Source: Alitta virens (Eukaryota > Annelida > Polychaeta > Phyllodocida > Nereididae). Taken from it: 64,000 nt of DNA. The notes under the pieces were generated by a model. The model saw only the letters and a program-made list of their open reading frames with translations. It had not been told where the DNA came from and did no database searches. The position numbers and the translations under genes were made by a program. The stretch lies in assembly GCA_932294295.1 (NCBI GenBank), contig OW028580.1, forward strand, positions 27,288,896 through 27,352,895, read 5' to 3'. Below are positions 30,283-40,543 of the stretch, one piece after another (position 1 is the first letter of the stretch; every line of letters starts with the position of its first letter).

Positions 30283-31272
30283 CGGCGCTTTCTCAAACAG
30301 ACACTCCAAAAAGCTACCATTTGTGTTATGGTAAAAAACGTCATTTTTTCAATTTTCTTGATTTATCACATCTTAGACGTGCTCAGAAAATTCCGAAAAA
30401 ATTCTAGAAAGTAAACCTTTGCCCTAAGTATCTTTTGGCGCAAAAACGGAAAAATCACGTTTGACCGTTTTCGAGGAATATGCGATAGCGAAGCTAACTA
30501 CCTGGCAGCTACCCGAATCTAAGGCCTAATTACACCCACTTAACGGGTGCACAGGTCAGTTTTACATATTGCAAAAGTTAGATACAAAAGTTAATTTTTG
30601 TTTTTTACCGGTACTGTCCTAACCGGTCAACCGGTAAATTTACAATCGCAGCTACGGCAAAAGAGGTTGTTTTTGAGTTTTTTTGATATTTCAGAGCCGT
30701 AACCCTTTGGAAAATTCTGGAAAAATTCTAAAATGTAGACCTTTGCCAAATGTATCTTTGTGTCAAAAACGGTAAAGATCCGTGAAACCGTTTACGAGAG
30801 GGTGGCAAAAAAGAGGCGAGCCAAATTCCAGCTACCTGGCAGCTACCCGAAAGTACTAATGAATTTGACCCCTTTAAGGGTTGCAAAGACTAGTTTTGTC
30901 TATGCTAAAAGTTAGACACAAAAGTTAATTTTTGTTTTCTACCGGCGCTTTCTCAACCGGACACTCCAAAAAGCTACCGTTTGCGTTACGGTAAAAAACG
31001 TCATTTTTTCAATTATTTTGATTTATCACATCTTCGACGTACTCGGAAAATTCCGAAAAAATTCTAGAACGTAAACCTTTGCCCTAAGGATCTTTTGGCG
31101 CAAAAACAGAAAAATTACACTGAACTGTTTTTGAGTTATATACATGGAAAGTTCGGGTAGCTGCCAGGTAGCTGTCAGGTAGCTGGGTTCGGGTAGCTAA
31201 CTTTACACCTTCAGGTAGCTGCCGGGTAGCTGTCAGGTAGCTAGGTTCGGGTAGCCAACTTCACTGATCTCT
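30283..31272. repeat. Right arm: one dimeric unit plus a partial one, inverted
   Basis: Reverse complement of the left arm. Read inward from 31272 it holds the terminal block with AGCTACC motifs (31145-31260), one A half, one B half (about 30490-30820) and a partial A ending at the same base of the unit as the left arm. It has one dimer where the left arm has six. Confidence 0.92.
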
Positions 31273-31334
31273 AGCTCCTATTTAGTAGCTCAGCATGTGC
31301 ACATTTTGACTATTGCAAAGCTATACTGCGGTAA

Positions 31335-32060
31335 CGGATGGTTGTATTGGGCACAACTTATTCATTTGATGTTATTGCTGTACAATTATTGTAAATAGGG
31401 GAAAAATGTCAAAAAATCTAGCATAAGTTATGACATGATTTGACCACTTAGACAGCTACTCAGGCACTTGAAATTGTTTTTGTAGATAGACCATATTCGG
31501 GGCAGTTTGTGGTTAAAAAAGTTTAGCTTTCAGTGACAACAAAGTTCACACATAACATATCTTGTATCAGAATGAATCTATCATAAAATTTTAAATATTC
31601 ACAAAAAGCCGAAATGTGATAAACCAATTAAAATTTGATAAACAACCCCATTGATGCAAATTAAGTAATTTTGAATGATTTAATTAGTGTAAGTAGGACA
31701 GTGAGCTTAAATTTATTTGTAATTATCACTGAAAACACTTTTCCTGGCTGCCAAATCATATCTTGATGGTTTGAAAGGTAGAAAATACACCTAAAAGTGT
31801 AAAAATTAAAGACTTTTTTTTCCATTTGAACTAGACAAAAATATGGTTTACCAAAAACTTCCCTGAATGTGGTCTACCTATGAAACAAAAAGTGCCTGAG
31901 TTTCAGTCTACGTGGTCAAATCAAGTCATGACTATTGCTAGCTTTTTTGTTATTTTTCCCAAATAAGCAAAAATTGTCAATAAGTCAAGAATCTTTCATC
32001 AGATGAATTATTTGTGCCCATGACAACCATTCATATGCATCTATAACATCGTAGTAAACA
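31335..32060. mobile_element. Smaller hairpin element with ~200 bp inverted arms
   Basis: Sequence at about 31335-31530 is matched in reverse complement by about 31830-32060, at an estimated 70-75% by eye. Anchor words are GATTTGACCAC (31437) against GTGGTCAAATC (31912), ACTCAGGCAC (31458) against GTGCCTGAGT (31892), and the GGGCACAA/TTGTGCCC words near the outer ends. The loop is about 300 bp and AT-rich. It has no coding content. It looks like an old MITE or fold-back remnant beside the large one. Confidence 0.65.
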
Positions 32061-33331
32061 CCAAATTTTTAAAAACTCATATCTCAAAAACTAGTTTTAG
32101 CTAGATCCTAAAAATTTTGCATGTGGTCATCATTCATTGGAAAATCTGAGACGTTCATGTGGGAAGATCCTGCGATTTCAGGTGTTTAGCATGGAATTAC
32201 CCATATGGCATTGTTCGGGAGAAAATAAATTATGAATCTGGAAATATGACAAATCCTGCTTTGGCAGGTGCAGAATGCTTATTTTCAGTAAGGCCTAACT
32301 GAGTTCAACTGATCGTAACCTTGAAACAAGATCATAAAACAAAATTTCCTACTTTAAAGTTATTTAGGTTTTCTTTTATGATAATTTATCAGAAGAAATT
32401 TTCGCCTACCCAGTTAGTCTACATTTTCTATTATATGTAAAACTTAAACAATTTATTAGATATATGCAGCACACTCAATCTTATTTGCTCCCATTATTGC
32501 TTGATGTCAGACTTGTGAAATGAAAACCTCTGATGCCACTTATTGGGATCAGTATATTAGAGTTTTCCACTTCGGTAACACGATCTTGGTAGTTTGAATC
32601 CAGAGAAATATAAATGGAATAGGCATTATGTTAAAATTGTTTAAAGAGCAATTAAAGAATTTAAAGATATTGAAGTAGCATTAATAAGCAATTGTCAGCA
32701 TTTTGCAGAATGTGAATAGCTTTAGAAAAAGTATTTGGTATTTGTTTACATGGCTCATGTATTGCCTGTAAGTTATTATTACCTCTGATTTTACTGTTTA
32801 AGTATGCATAATTTCTAATAACATGGCATTAGCAAATAAATTACTATGCAATAATGATTAGGCTAAAAAAAAAAGAAAGGATGGTGAAAGTAATTCCACA
32901 ATTTACTGTTTGAGCGTGCGTTATCAGTTTCATGTGTAAATGGACATAAGCCTAATATTGATAGGCCGCCGACATACAACAATAATCTGAATGCATTAAT
33001 TGTCACTATAAGACTTTACATAAAAATGCTTTTTCCATCAGATATTGCACAGACAGTTAAAATCCTGCTGGCTTGACACAAATCTCTCAGAAAGGGATTG
33101 GCTGTAATTGCGTTAATTATGAGATACGTTTACCAACAGATTGCGGATGAAACCAAAATCGCCAAATTAAATAAGACTCAAATAAATTCCATTTCATTAG
33201 AAATCGGTCCTGGGCCACACATTCGAAGTACCAGTTCCAGTCTTCACAAGTTCTTAGCTGATGCTTACATACCAGATACAGATCATCAGTTAAAGTCTCC
33301 TCAGTTTGACAGTTTACAGTTAGCGTGTTAT
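32061..33331. other. AT-rich intergenic DNA
   Basis: No gene, repeat array or RNA signal recognised. An open frame at 33098-33385 runs into the Harbinger terminal repeat and has no family resemblance. Confidence 0.5.
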
Positions 33332-33796
33332 AAAGCCCCTGTCACACATAGCCGGTTTTCCCGTAGTGAACACATAGTTACATAACGGTTATGCAACAGT
33401 ATTTTTTGCCGGGTTGGCGACGGATTCTGGCGGCAAAAAGGGGTGGGGTATCACCTGACGTGTGACCCGCCAGGTTCTACGGGTAATCCGCCTGGTTCTA
33501 CGGGTGACTTGCCGGCTTACGGCCACTTAGTGGACGAATTCCATAAGAGACTCAACGGCTTCCAGGGGTGACTCAATGGGTTCTATGAGTAACTCGACGG
33601 CTTCTACGAGTAACTCTAATTTTAAAATATAATGACAGGAAAGTCGGCGGGTTTAAACTAGTAGCCGTCGGCGTACAACACGTCGAGTCTCTCCTGGAAT
33701 TTGATGTTTTTCCCGTACATTTACCAAAGTATATAAATAGGGGCTGCATCTCTTGCTCTTGATCATTCTGTCTCCAGCTGCAGATGAGGAAGGACC

Positions 33797-35128
33797 ATGT
33801 ACATGCATCAACCAGAACGAAATAGAGCCTTGCTACTAGTAGCTGCTCAGGCCAATTATACATTTCATTTACAACTTGCTTGTGTAATGGCAGCACTAGC
33901 TGAGGAGGAGGAGAGGAAGAGAGAAGAAGAAAGAAAACTGGCAGCCATGAGGAGGAGGAGGAGGAGGCTTTGGGTGAGGCCCTGGCTGTTGAGAAGACCT
34001 CAGGTGGAATATTATGAGCGTCTACTGAATGAACTGCTCCACGAGGATACCCCAAGTTATACCAACTTTATGAGAATGGAACCAGCCATGTTCCAAGAGG
34101 TCCTTTGCAAAATTGGTCATAGGATTAGCAAACAAAACACCTTGTGGAGGGAAGCTTTGGAGCCAGGACTCAGACTTGCCATCACCCTCCGCTATTTGGC
34201 AACTGGAGACAGTTGCAAGTCCCTTATGTATGGCTTTAGAGTGGCCCACAACACCATCAGTGGCATAATTCAAAATGTCTGTGAAGCCATAATTGCAGAG
34301 TATTCCAATGATCTCCTGGCCTGCCCCACAACTCCAGAAGAGTGGAAACAAGTCGCTAAACTATTCTTTTCGTGATGGAACTTTCCTCATTGTGTTGGAG
34401 CCATTGATGGAAAGCATGTGGCCATCAGATGTCCTCCCAAAGGTGGTTCCATGTACTACAACTACAAGGGATACTTCTCCATTGTACTCATGGCTCTTGT
34501 GGATGCTGACTACAAGTTCCTCAATGTAGACTGTGGAGCTAACAGAGCTGGATCGGACGGAGGAGTTTTTAGCACGACACTCCTGAGGCAAGCACTTGAA
34601 GAAGGGACCCTTGCGTTACCTCCACCTGAACCAATTCTTCCTGGTGACAGACCTCTTCCCTACTTCATTGTCGGAGATGATGCCTTTCCTTTGAGAACCT
34701 GGCTGATGAAGCCACTGCCCCTCAGAAACATAACCAAGGAGCAGAGGATATACAATTACCGACCCTCCCGGGCAAGAAGAATTGTGGAAAATGCATTTGG
34801 GATCCTAGCAGCTAGGTTCAGGTGGCTCCTGACTACCATGTCACAGAGAACCAAGACAGTGGAATCCATAGTCATTGCATGCTGCTGCCTCAACAATCTG
34901 ATGAGAATAAGGTATCCAACTGCCCAGAACACCATGGTGGACCAGGAAGATCCAATCACACATGTAATCACCCCAGGAACTTGGAGGGCAGGTGGAGAAA
35001 TCGATGAAATGCCAGCACCCACTAGAGGCCATTCTATGACTGATATAGCCAAGAATCAACGGCAGTACTTGGTCGACTATGTTAATTCAGAGGAAGGAAG
35101 TATGCCATGGCAAGATGACATGGTATAA
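33797..35128 (+). pseudogene. Harbinger (HARBI1-like) transposase with one in-frame stop
   Basis: One frame runs from the ATG at 33797 to the TAA after 35125, about 443 codons, interrupted only by a TGA at 34373-34375. N-terminally there is an Arg/Glu-rich stretch (RKREEERK, RRRRR). Next comes a helix-turn-helix region (RLAITLRYLATGDSCKSL, about residues 115-150), then the DDE nuclease: first Asp in GAIDGKH just after the stop, second Asp in VGDDAFP, Glu in ENAFGILAARFRW. All three catalytic residues are present. Harbinger proteins often carry Arg at the position of the stop. A CGA-to-TGA change would account for it, as expected from decay of a methylated CpG. Length and motifs match full-size transposases, so the copy is young. 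Confidence 0.9.
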
Positions 35129-35404
35129 AGATACCACAAAACAACCCTGGCCTTTTTCAAGGCCACCAAATCCTCCCAAAAGAGCAGACCATGTACACTT
35201 CTTGTGTAAAAAAAGTTCCTGTCTGACCCACCAAATAAACACCATTCCAGCTGAAAAAAAAAAAAATTTTTTTTTGGTTCAGAACTGCCGTAGTTTTTTC
35301 CCGTTCAGAAGTGCCATAAGAAATTTATTTTGGAGTAATATTATACTTTTTAAAGTTCTTGGACAAAGATAGAGAAAAGTTCGGAGGGTTTTGGAACTTT
35401 TTTT

Positions 35405-36330
35405 TTATTGATTGTTAACACAAATATGTGTACAAGGCCTGCTCTTTTGGGAGGATTTAGTGGCCGTGAAAAAGGCAGGGGTTGTTTTGGGTGGCCTTGA
35501 AAAAGGCCGGGGTTGTTCTGTAGTTTCTAAAAGTTCAGAAACTGACTCATATTCAGCGGTGTTGAGGCACTGCCTGGCATCTCGGATATCATGGATGGAG
35601 GTCCAGAAGGAGGCAGTGAGGAAGGTCCAGCTACTGATGCGGGTGGCCAAGTCTTCTCTGGACTTAGGATTGACTGGCTGTAGTGGAGCTGGTGATAAGG
35701 CCCAGGAGGAGGAAGAGCGAAGTACTGGGGCTGGTGCTGCTGGTGTTGCTGGCGTTGGTGCTGCTGGTGCTGCTGCTGGGGTTGCTGCCACTGGATTTTT
35801 TATCGCTGGATGTTGCCTTTCAGTTGCAAAAACATTGGCAGCATTTGGGCATGACGCTGTATCCCAATTCCTTTGATGAGCTGCATAGCTCATCAAAGGA
35901 ATTGGGATACAGCGTCATGCACTCGGCAACAATAAAGTCACCGAGCACCCGAATTCTTCTTTCTGTGAGATTTTTTGGAGGAGGAGCAACCATTTGCTGA
36001 ATGGTTGCCTGCAGGACTCCATGACGATTTTGCTAAATCAACAATTTGATCCATGCCACTATGCTGCTCAGGTTCCTTTCTTTTCTTCTTGGATTGCTCG
36101 GCAGGAAATATCTGGAACCGAATTATCATGGGGCCCAGATTCCTCCACTGCAGTGGAGCTGTCTTCCAGTTCGCAGAGTGTCTTTTTAGTCTTGGCAATC
36201 CGCTTTGCAAGAACATTGCTGCCCTGGCGACTCGGAATTCTGGTAATATGGTCCACCAGGAAACCAAAATTAGAACATATCCATTGTTCTTTTTCAGTAG
36301 GATTTATTGTCCTGGTAATGGTCTTCTCTG
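35405..36330 (-). pseudogene. Remains of the second Harbinger gene (putative DNA-binding protein)
   Basis: Two minus-strand open frames (35938-36267 and 35405-35896), plus an overlapping one at 36068-36256, suggest one disrupted gene converging on the transposase. Features are a Lys/Arg-rich patch (KKKRKEPE), an Ala/Pro-rich linker (about 35700-35800) and a C-terminal acidic helix-like stretch (SVSELLE). Harbinger elements normally carry a Myb/SANT-like helper that aids transposase import and DNA binding. Position and orientation fit that role, but I do not see a clear Myb motif. The frame is interrupted near the palindrome at 35849-35920. Confidence 0.45.
35849..35920. repeat. Perfect 34 bp inverted repeat with a 4-base centre
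   Basis: GCATGACGCTGTATCCCAAT and the following 14 bases are repeated exactly in reverse complement after a GCAT centre (35883-35886). It lies within the second Harbinger gene. One arm looks like original coding sequence and the other like a templated fold-back copy. Confidence 0.95.
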
Positions 36331-36827
36331 TTTGGTAGCAAGATGCTGAATGATCTCATAGCCACTGATCAATCTTTATATACTGCCTGGATAGCGTATC
36401 CCGCTGTGATGACATAAAAAAACCCAGTTCGCATTGCATCACTAGCTCTAGAGCAAGCGTATTGGATCAACAGCCGGCGACACTGGGCAAACTTACTTAT
36501 GGAAGCCGTCGAGTCACCCATACTACCCGTCGACTTACCCCTAGAATGCCTGAACAAGCCGTCGGGTTTACTACAGGTAAAATTAGGCATGGATAACTTG
36601 CCGGGTTCTATGGGTAATCCCCCGATTTTTGGACTTTTTGGACACCCGGGAGTTTGCCACCGGGCCCGAGTTTCCCGGCTTGGCCACGAGTCCCAGGAGT
36701 GACTCGACGGGTATCACCGGGTATCCACGGGTAGCCGTCGGGTTGGAGCCGGGAAGCACGTTACGTCACCGTTATGTAATACTACTGGTTCACTGTGGGA
36801 AAACCGGCTATGTGTGACAGGGGCTTT

Positions 36828-37936
36828 TACAATTTTACAAGATTTAAAATGCCGTAAATCAAAGGAATGATGAAATTTGAAATAAAACTGTTATAAACAA
36901 GAATGTCGTTTGATTCTTGAGAAGAGGAAAAGGACACGTTTCTTTCAATATTGGCGGGGTGACATCACTGTTGTTTGTGTACTGATCTTCACATCCTTGA
37001 AAATGGCCTAAATAACCTAACTATGGCACGTATGTCTTCCTTGAATAAAATGGAGAAACTTTGAATTGAGGACCATGTGTCAAAAATGCCTGGCCCAGGT
37101 TTATTGTACCAAGGTATTTATTAAATCTTTACAGTTCCCCCCTCCAACATCAATGGACTCACCCATGTTAATCTGATTTCCTGGAAATTGGCATGGTTCA
37201 TTTTGGTCTTAGGGGTGAAAGCTTCTGAAGGTTTTCAACAAATAACTGTTGGAGGCCCATCATGTAAAATGCCTAGCAACTCAACAAAAGCTTAATTTCT
37301 ACTTACATTATTTCTTTCCTGTGATTTGAATGGTAACTATGGTGCTTTGGCTGTTAACAAAAATCCATCATGAATTTTTGCTTGTGATGCTGCTGTGTTA
37401 TGCCAGTGTAGCAGTGGTTACTCCATTGCAGGCATCTGGCCATGATTGGCCAGCTGAGTGGCACACCCACACTCTGACCTATAAAAAAAGCTGGCCACAC
37501 ACACTGCTTTCTTAAGTGAAACAGTGTAATTACACAAATCGGAGTTGTCAATTGCTCTTTATGTTTCTGATAGCTGATTGCATTTGAAACTGTAGACTGT
37601 AATTAGTTACAATTAATTATAAATAGGCCAATGTTAAAATGAAATTATTTCTCAAACTCTTTTAAACAGCAGACATGCAGTTCAAAAATACTACACTCAC
37701 TGAACCTGTCAATTATGTATGTTAATATGAAAAAATTAAACATGACTATATTTTTTTTAATGTGGACCTGAATTGTAAAAAATATCCTCATATAAAAGAA
37801 CATACATAACTGTTTATAAAACATCAGAAAAAATTTTACTTACATAACAAAAGGTATTATTACATAACCTTTTACATGACTTGACAGAAATAAAGAAAAG
37901 ACTCAAACCCAGTAAATAGGGAATACATGTAGGAAA
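36828..37936. other. Intergenic DNA, nothing recognised
   Basis: AT-rich, non-repetitive, no supported gene. It may contain the 3' end of the DIRS-like remnant that follows, but no split direct repeat or inverted terminal repeat was found. Confidence 0.5.
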
Positions 37937-40543
37937 TTAAGAGTAGGGGAGGTACTGAATACATTTGGTAATCATGGACATCTTGGACTGATTTTCTAAT
38001 TCAATGTACAGTTCGTAACAGTCAGACTTCCAGTCTCCAAGGGCTTGCACAAGCTCACCAGGGAGGCCAGAATCAAAGGCCAAACTAGCTCCCCCACGTC
38101 TAAAGCTGTGTCTGCTGTAGGTGGTAGTGTCCATGCCACAAAGTTGCAGGTGCTGTTGCGAAGGCGAACAGTGGTGCTGAGGGGGGCAGGGTCGGCCCCA
38201 GGCTGGTAGGTCATGGAGTGCAGTCACAGGGCAGAGAGGGTGCCCAGGGATATAAGGAGTGGGAAGGTGGTAAGAACGTTCCTTGTGTTGAATGGCTTTG
38301 GACCATTTGATGGACAGTAGCAGGCCCCCTGGGTGGAGGGTGACATCTTCCCGACACAGATTCTTGGCTGGATCAAATGCTGAGGTAGACAGGGACACTA
38401 AATTGGAAGTTCTCAATAAACCAAAGAAATCTGTGAGGTAAATAGCCCAAATTGTCTCATCTAAAGGCTGGTGTAAACGTAACTGTCACTTGATGTTGAG
38501 CAGAATATGTGGGGTGATAGGGAGTTTTGAATTTCTAGTGTCCCTTTTCACTCGCCTCTCACCCCATTGCATTGAAGTGACCTGCCAAGTGGGCAGGGGG
38601 TTTTGACTATTAGTTTCCAGGCACAAAATACGCAAGATGTTTAAATATTTCGTGATGGAATTGTACTGGAGGCATTGAGCCAAGAAGGCAATGTACCTGG
38701 TAGCAGACAAAGGGAAAAATGGGTATAGGGGACAGGCCTGTTAGGTCACAGAAATTAAGGTAACTGCTAAGATGAGAGGAGTAACTGCATTTTGTGTTGG
38801 CTGCAAAGGCATGACTTCTGAAGAATTCTGCTGAGGCATCTAGCTTGGCAACAAGGGTAGTTAAGGTACCAGAGACAATAAAATTCAAGCTGTGAGGAGA
38901 CATGTGACCCAGTAAAGCCAAAGCAAACAATAAAGGGTAAAAAGGCTATTAGGCTGGATCCGGGCCGTCTAGTAAACATGGTAAAGGAGGTGGCCAGGTT
39001 GATGGAGCCGGCTGATAGCATCACTGTAAATGTTCGAAATACCTGGAAAGTACACACACTCCAGTTCAATGTCATATAATGTACATATCCAAAACAAACA
39101 TTTGAGATGTTGCATTATCAGCTGGGAGTGACGAGTGGCACCTTTAGTGATGGTCGCCTTGGTGGTAACATTATCCGTGAATAAGATAACCCTGCTATAA
39201 CGCAGTTGTGGGGGACCCATCGGTAAATAGCAAAAATGGCCAAGAGCGTCTCTTTAATGTTAATATGGAAATTCCTGGCCACTGAGTAAACCCAGTTCCA
39301 ATGTAAATACGCCCAGTCTGAATGGGAGGGAAAGTCACATGTCATCCCACCATGCAGCTTGGTTGCTGGCATCTGTAGTAATAACGACTGTTGGACGATG
39401 GATCCTAATAAAAGGTGCAGCATTGAGCAGCTTAATTAATTAAGGCATTGTAGCCACCATTGAAGATCTGATTTGAAGCGATCAGAAAGCAAAACTTCAT
39501 GATTAGCCTGTTTCAAAGGTTGAATATGGTCAAATACAGCCTCGGATTATATTTTTAGCCCATGAAAGCTTTCCAAGAAAGCACTTATCAGGAAATTTAA
39601 CTCATTCAGTTTTGGAGTAGGCAAGCAAAGAACACCACCCTGGACATCGAAACTGCCAGTCAAAATTTCTGTGGGAGGCCCAAGTGTATTTCCCAGATAG
39701 CTTCTCCAGATAGATCAGGTATTAATCTACATCAGTGATCTTGAGGTCCCCACGTTTTACTAGATCCCTCATGATGCGAATGCTGGCTCCCAACCAGGCT
39801 AGTGGTGTAACCTCAAGTTTGGGCTTAGTTGCATGCAGTCATTGTCAGCAATGATTTGCTCAGCTGGGGTAAAAAAAACATCGCACATAGTCTGTGATGT
39901 CCAAATGCTTTCTACCACCAGCTACAGCAAAAGGGGAGACATACGAAGAAATACTCTCACCTGATAAGGTGGCCTGAGCTGAAGCAGGCTTTGTGAGCAA
40001 GCGCTGCAACGAGGACAGCAGTTGGTCATCGGGGGTCTGGGAGGCAGGTGCACGGGAGGGGGGAGGGGTACTGCAGATGGGGGCACGGCTGAAGAATGCA
40101 GGGTCTGGAGGGAGGCCTCCAGACGACGTTAGCCAAGGGGCTCAATCCTCAGTAAAGGAATATCCTCCAGTTTTATGTTTTTCGGCAAGGTTGTGGAGCT
40201 GTGTATAGAGCATCCCTAGTTGCAGCAGAGAAGCCCTGATTCTAAGGCCACTTTCGGTACTCTGGAGCCATTGCATCCATGGCTGTAGCAGCACTTTGAG
40301 ACCTTCCAGGCTGGGCAGCAGAAGGGCTGGTGGCAGTGGTATTCCCTGGTAACTGCTGTTGTTGCTCCAAGGTTGACACGGGAATAGCCTGTGGGGGGCA
40401 TGGGGCCCATGGTTTTCCAATCCATGCCATAAATCCATGATGTGTTGGCCGTATTGTGATACATTCTGAATACTCCAGTTGTTACAATCCAATAAGACAA
40501 TTTTTAAAAGCAATTTTCTGGTTGTCCAGCTTTCAAGCAGCAA
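37937..40543 (-). mobile_element. DIRS-like tyrosine-recombinase retrotransposon remnant lacking the RT core
   Basis: Read 5' to 3' on the minus strand. Gag-like pieces come first (40142-40543; GESISSYVSPFAV near 39950; RIMRDLVKRGDLKITDVD and YLEKLSGKYTWAS near 39680-39790). Next is the end of a reverse transcriptase (SDLQWWLQCLN, near 39460) and an RNase H with TTDASN (about 39365), NIKETLLAIFAIYRW (about 39240) and LFTDN (about 39180). Last is a tyrosine recombinase: an N-terminal arm (NTKCSYSSHLSSYLNFC, about 38770) and a catalytic end with SRHSFRRGGASLAF, GDWKSD and CYELYIE (about 38000-38110). The H-x-x-R box and C-terminal Tyr are present. Stops and frame changes occur throughout, for example near 38705, 38486 and 39340. 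The gag-to-RT gap is too short to hold the palm domain. Confidence 0.8.

Larger units (their letters stand above)
22755..31272. mobile_element. Fold-back element with tandem-repeat inverted arms, about 8.5 kb
   Basis: Both ends begin with AGAGATCAGTGAAGTTGG in inverted orientation (22755 rightwards, 31272 leftwards). Each continues through the same subterminal block of AGCTACC motifs into the same dimeric repeat. The two arms stop at the same point of the repeat unit (GAGAAAGC, at 27018 and 30287). The left arm is 4.26 kb, the right arm about 1 kb, and the middle 3.26 kb. Long inverted arms made of tandem repeats are the hallmark of fold-back transposons such as Drosophila FB and Galileo. I infer a non-autonomous DNA transposon of that style, because no transposase is visible inside. 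A target-site duplication could not be resolved at either edge. Confidence 0.75.
33332..36827 (+). mobile_element. PIF/Harbinger DNA transposon
   Basis: Terminal inverted repeats start AAAGCCCCTGTCACACATAG at 33332 and appear in reverse complement ending at 36827. They match for the first ~31 bases and then more loosely through ACATAACGGT. Subterminal sequence on both sides is rich in GGGTGAC/CGGGT words. Inside are a Harbinger transposase on the plus strand and remains of a second gene on the minus strand, the usual two-gene layout. The expected 3 bp target duplication is not clear at either end. Confidence 0.88.

Noticed and set aside
30039..30407. Open frame of 122 codons at the inner edge of the right arm
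   Set aside because: Its second half runs into the arm repeat and has no family resemblance, and there is no sign of selection on codons.
33098..33385. Open frame just before the Harbinger element
   Set aside because: It crosses the transposon edge into the terminal repeat and resembles nothing known.
34293..35059. Minus-strand and other-frame open readings over the Harbinger transposase
   Set aside because: Shadows of the transposase frame, which alone carries the DDE motifs.
35412..36349. Plus-strand Ala/Gly/Leu-rich open frames
   Set aside because: Antisense of the second Harbinger gene. The Ala/Pro-rich minus-strand reading is the likelier original.
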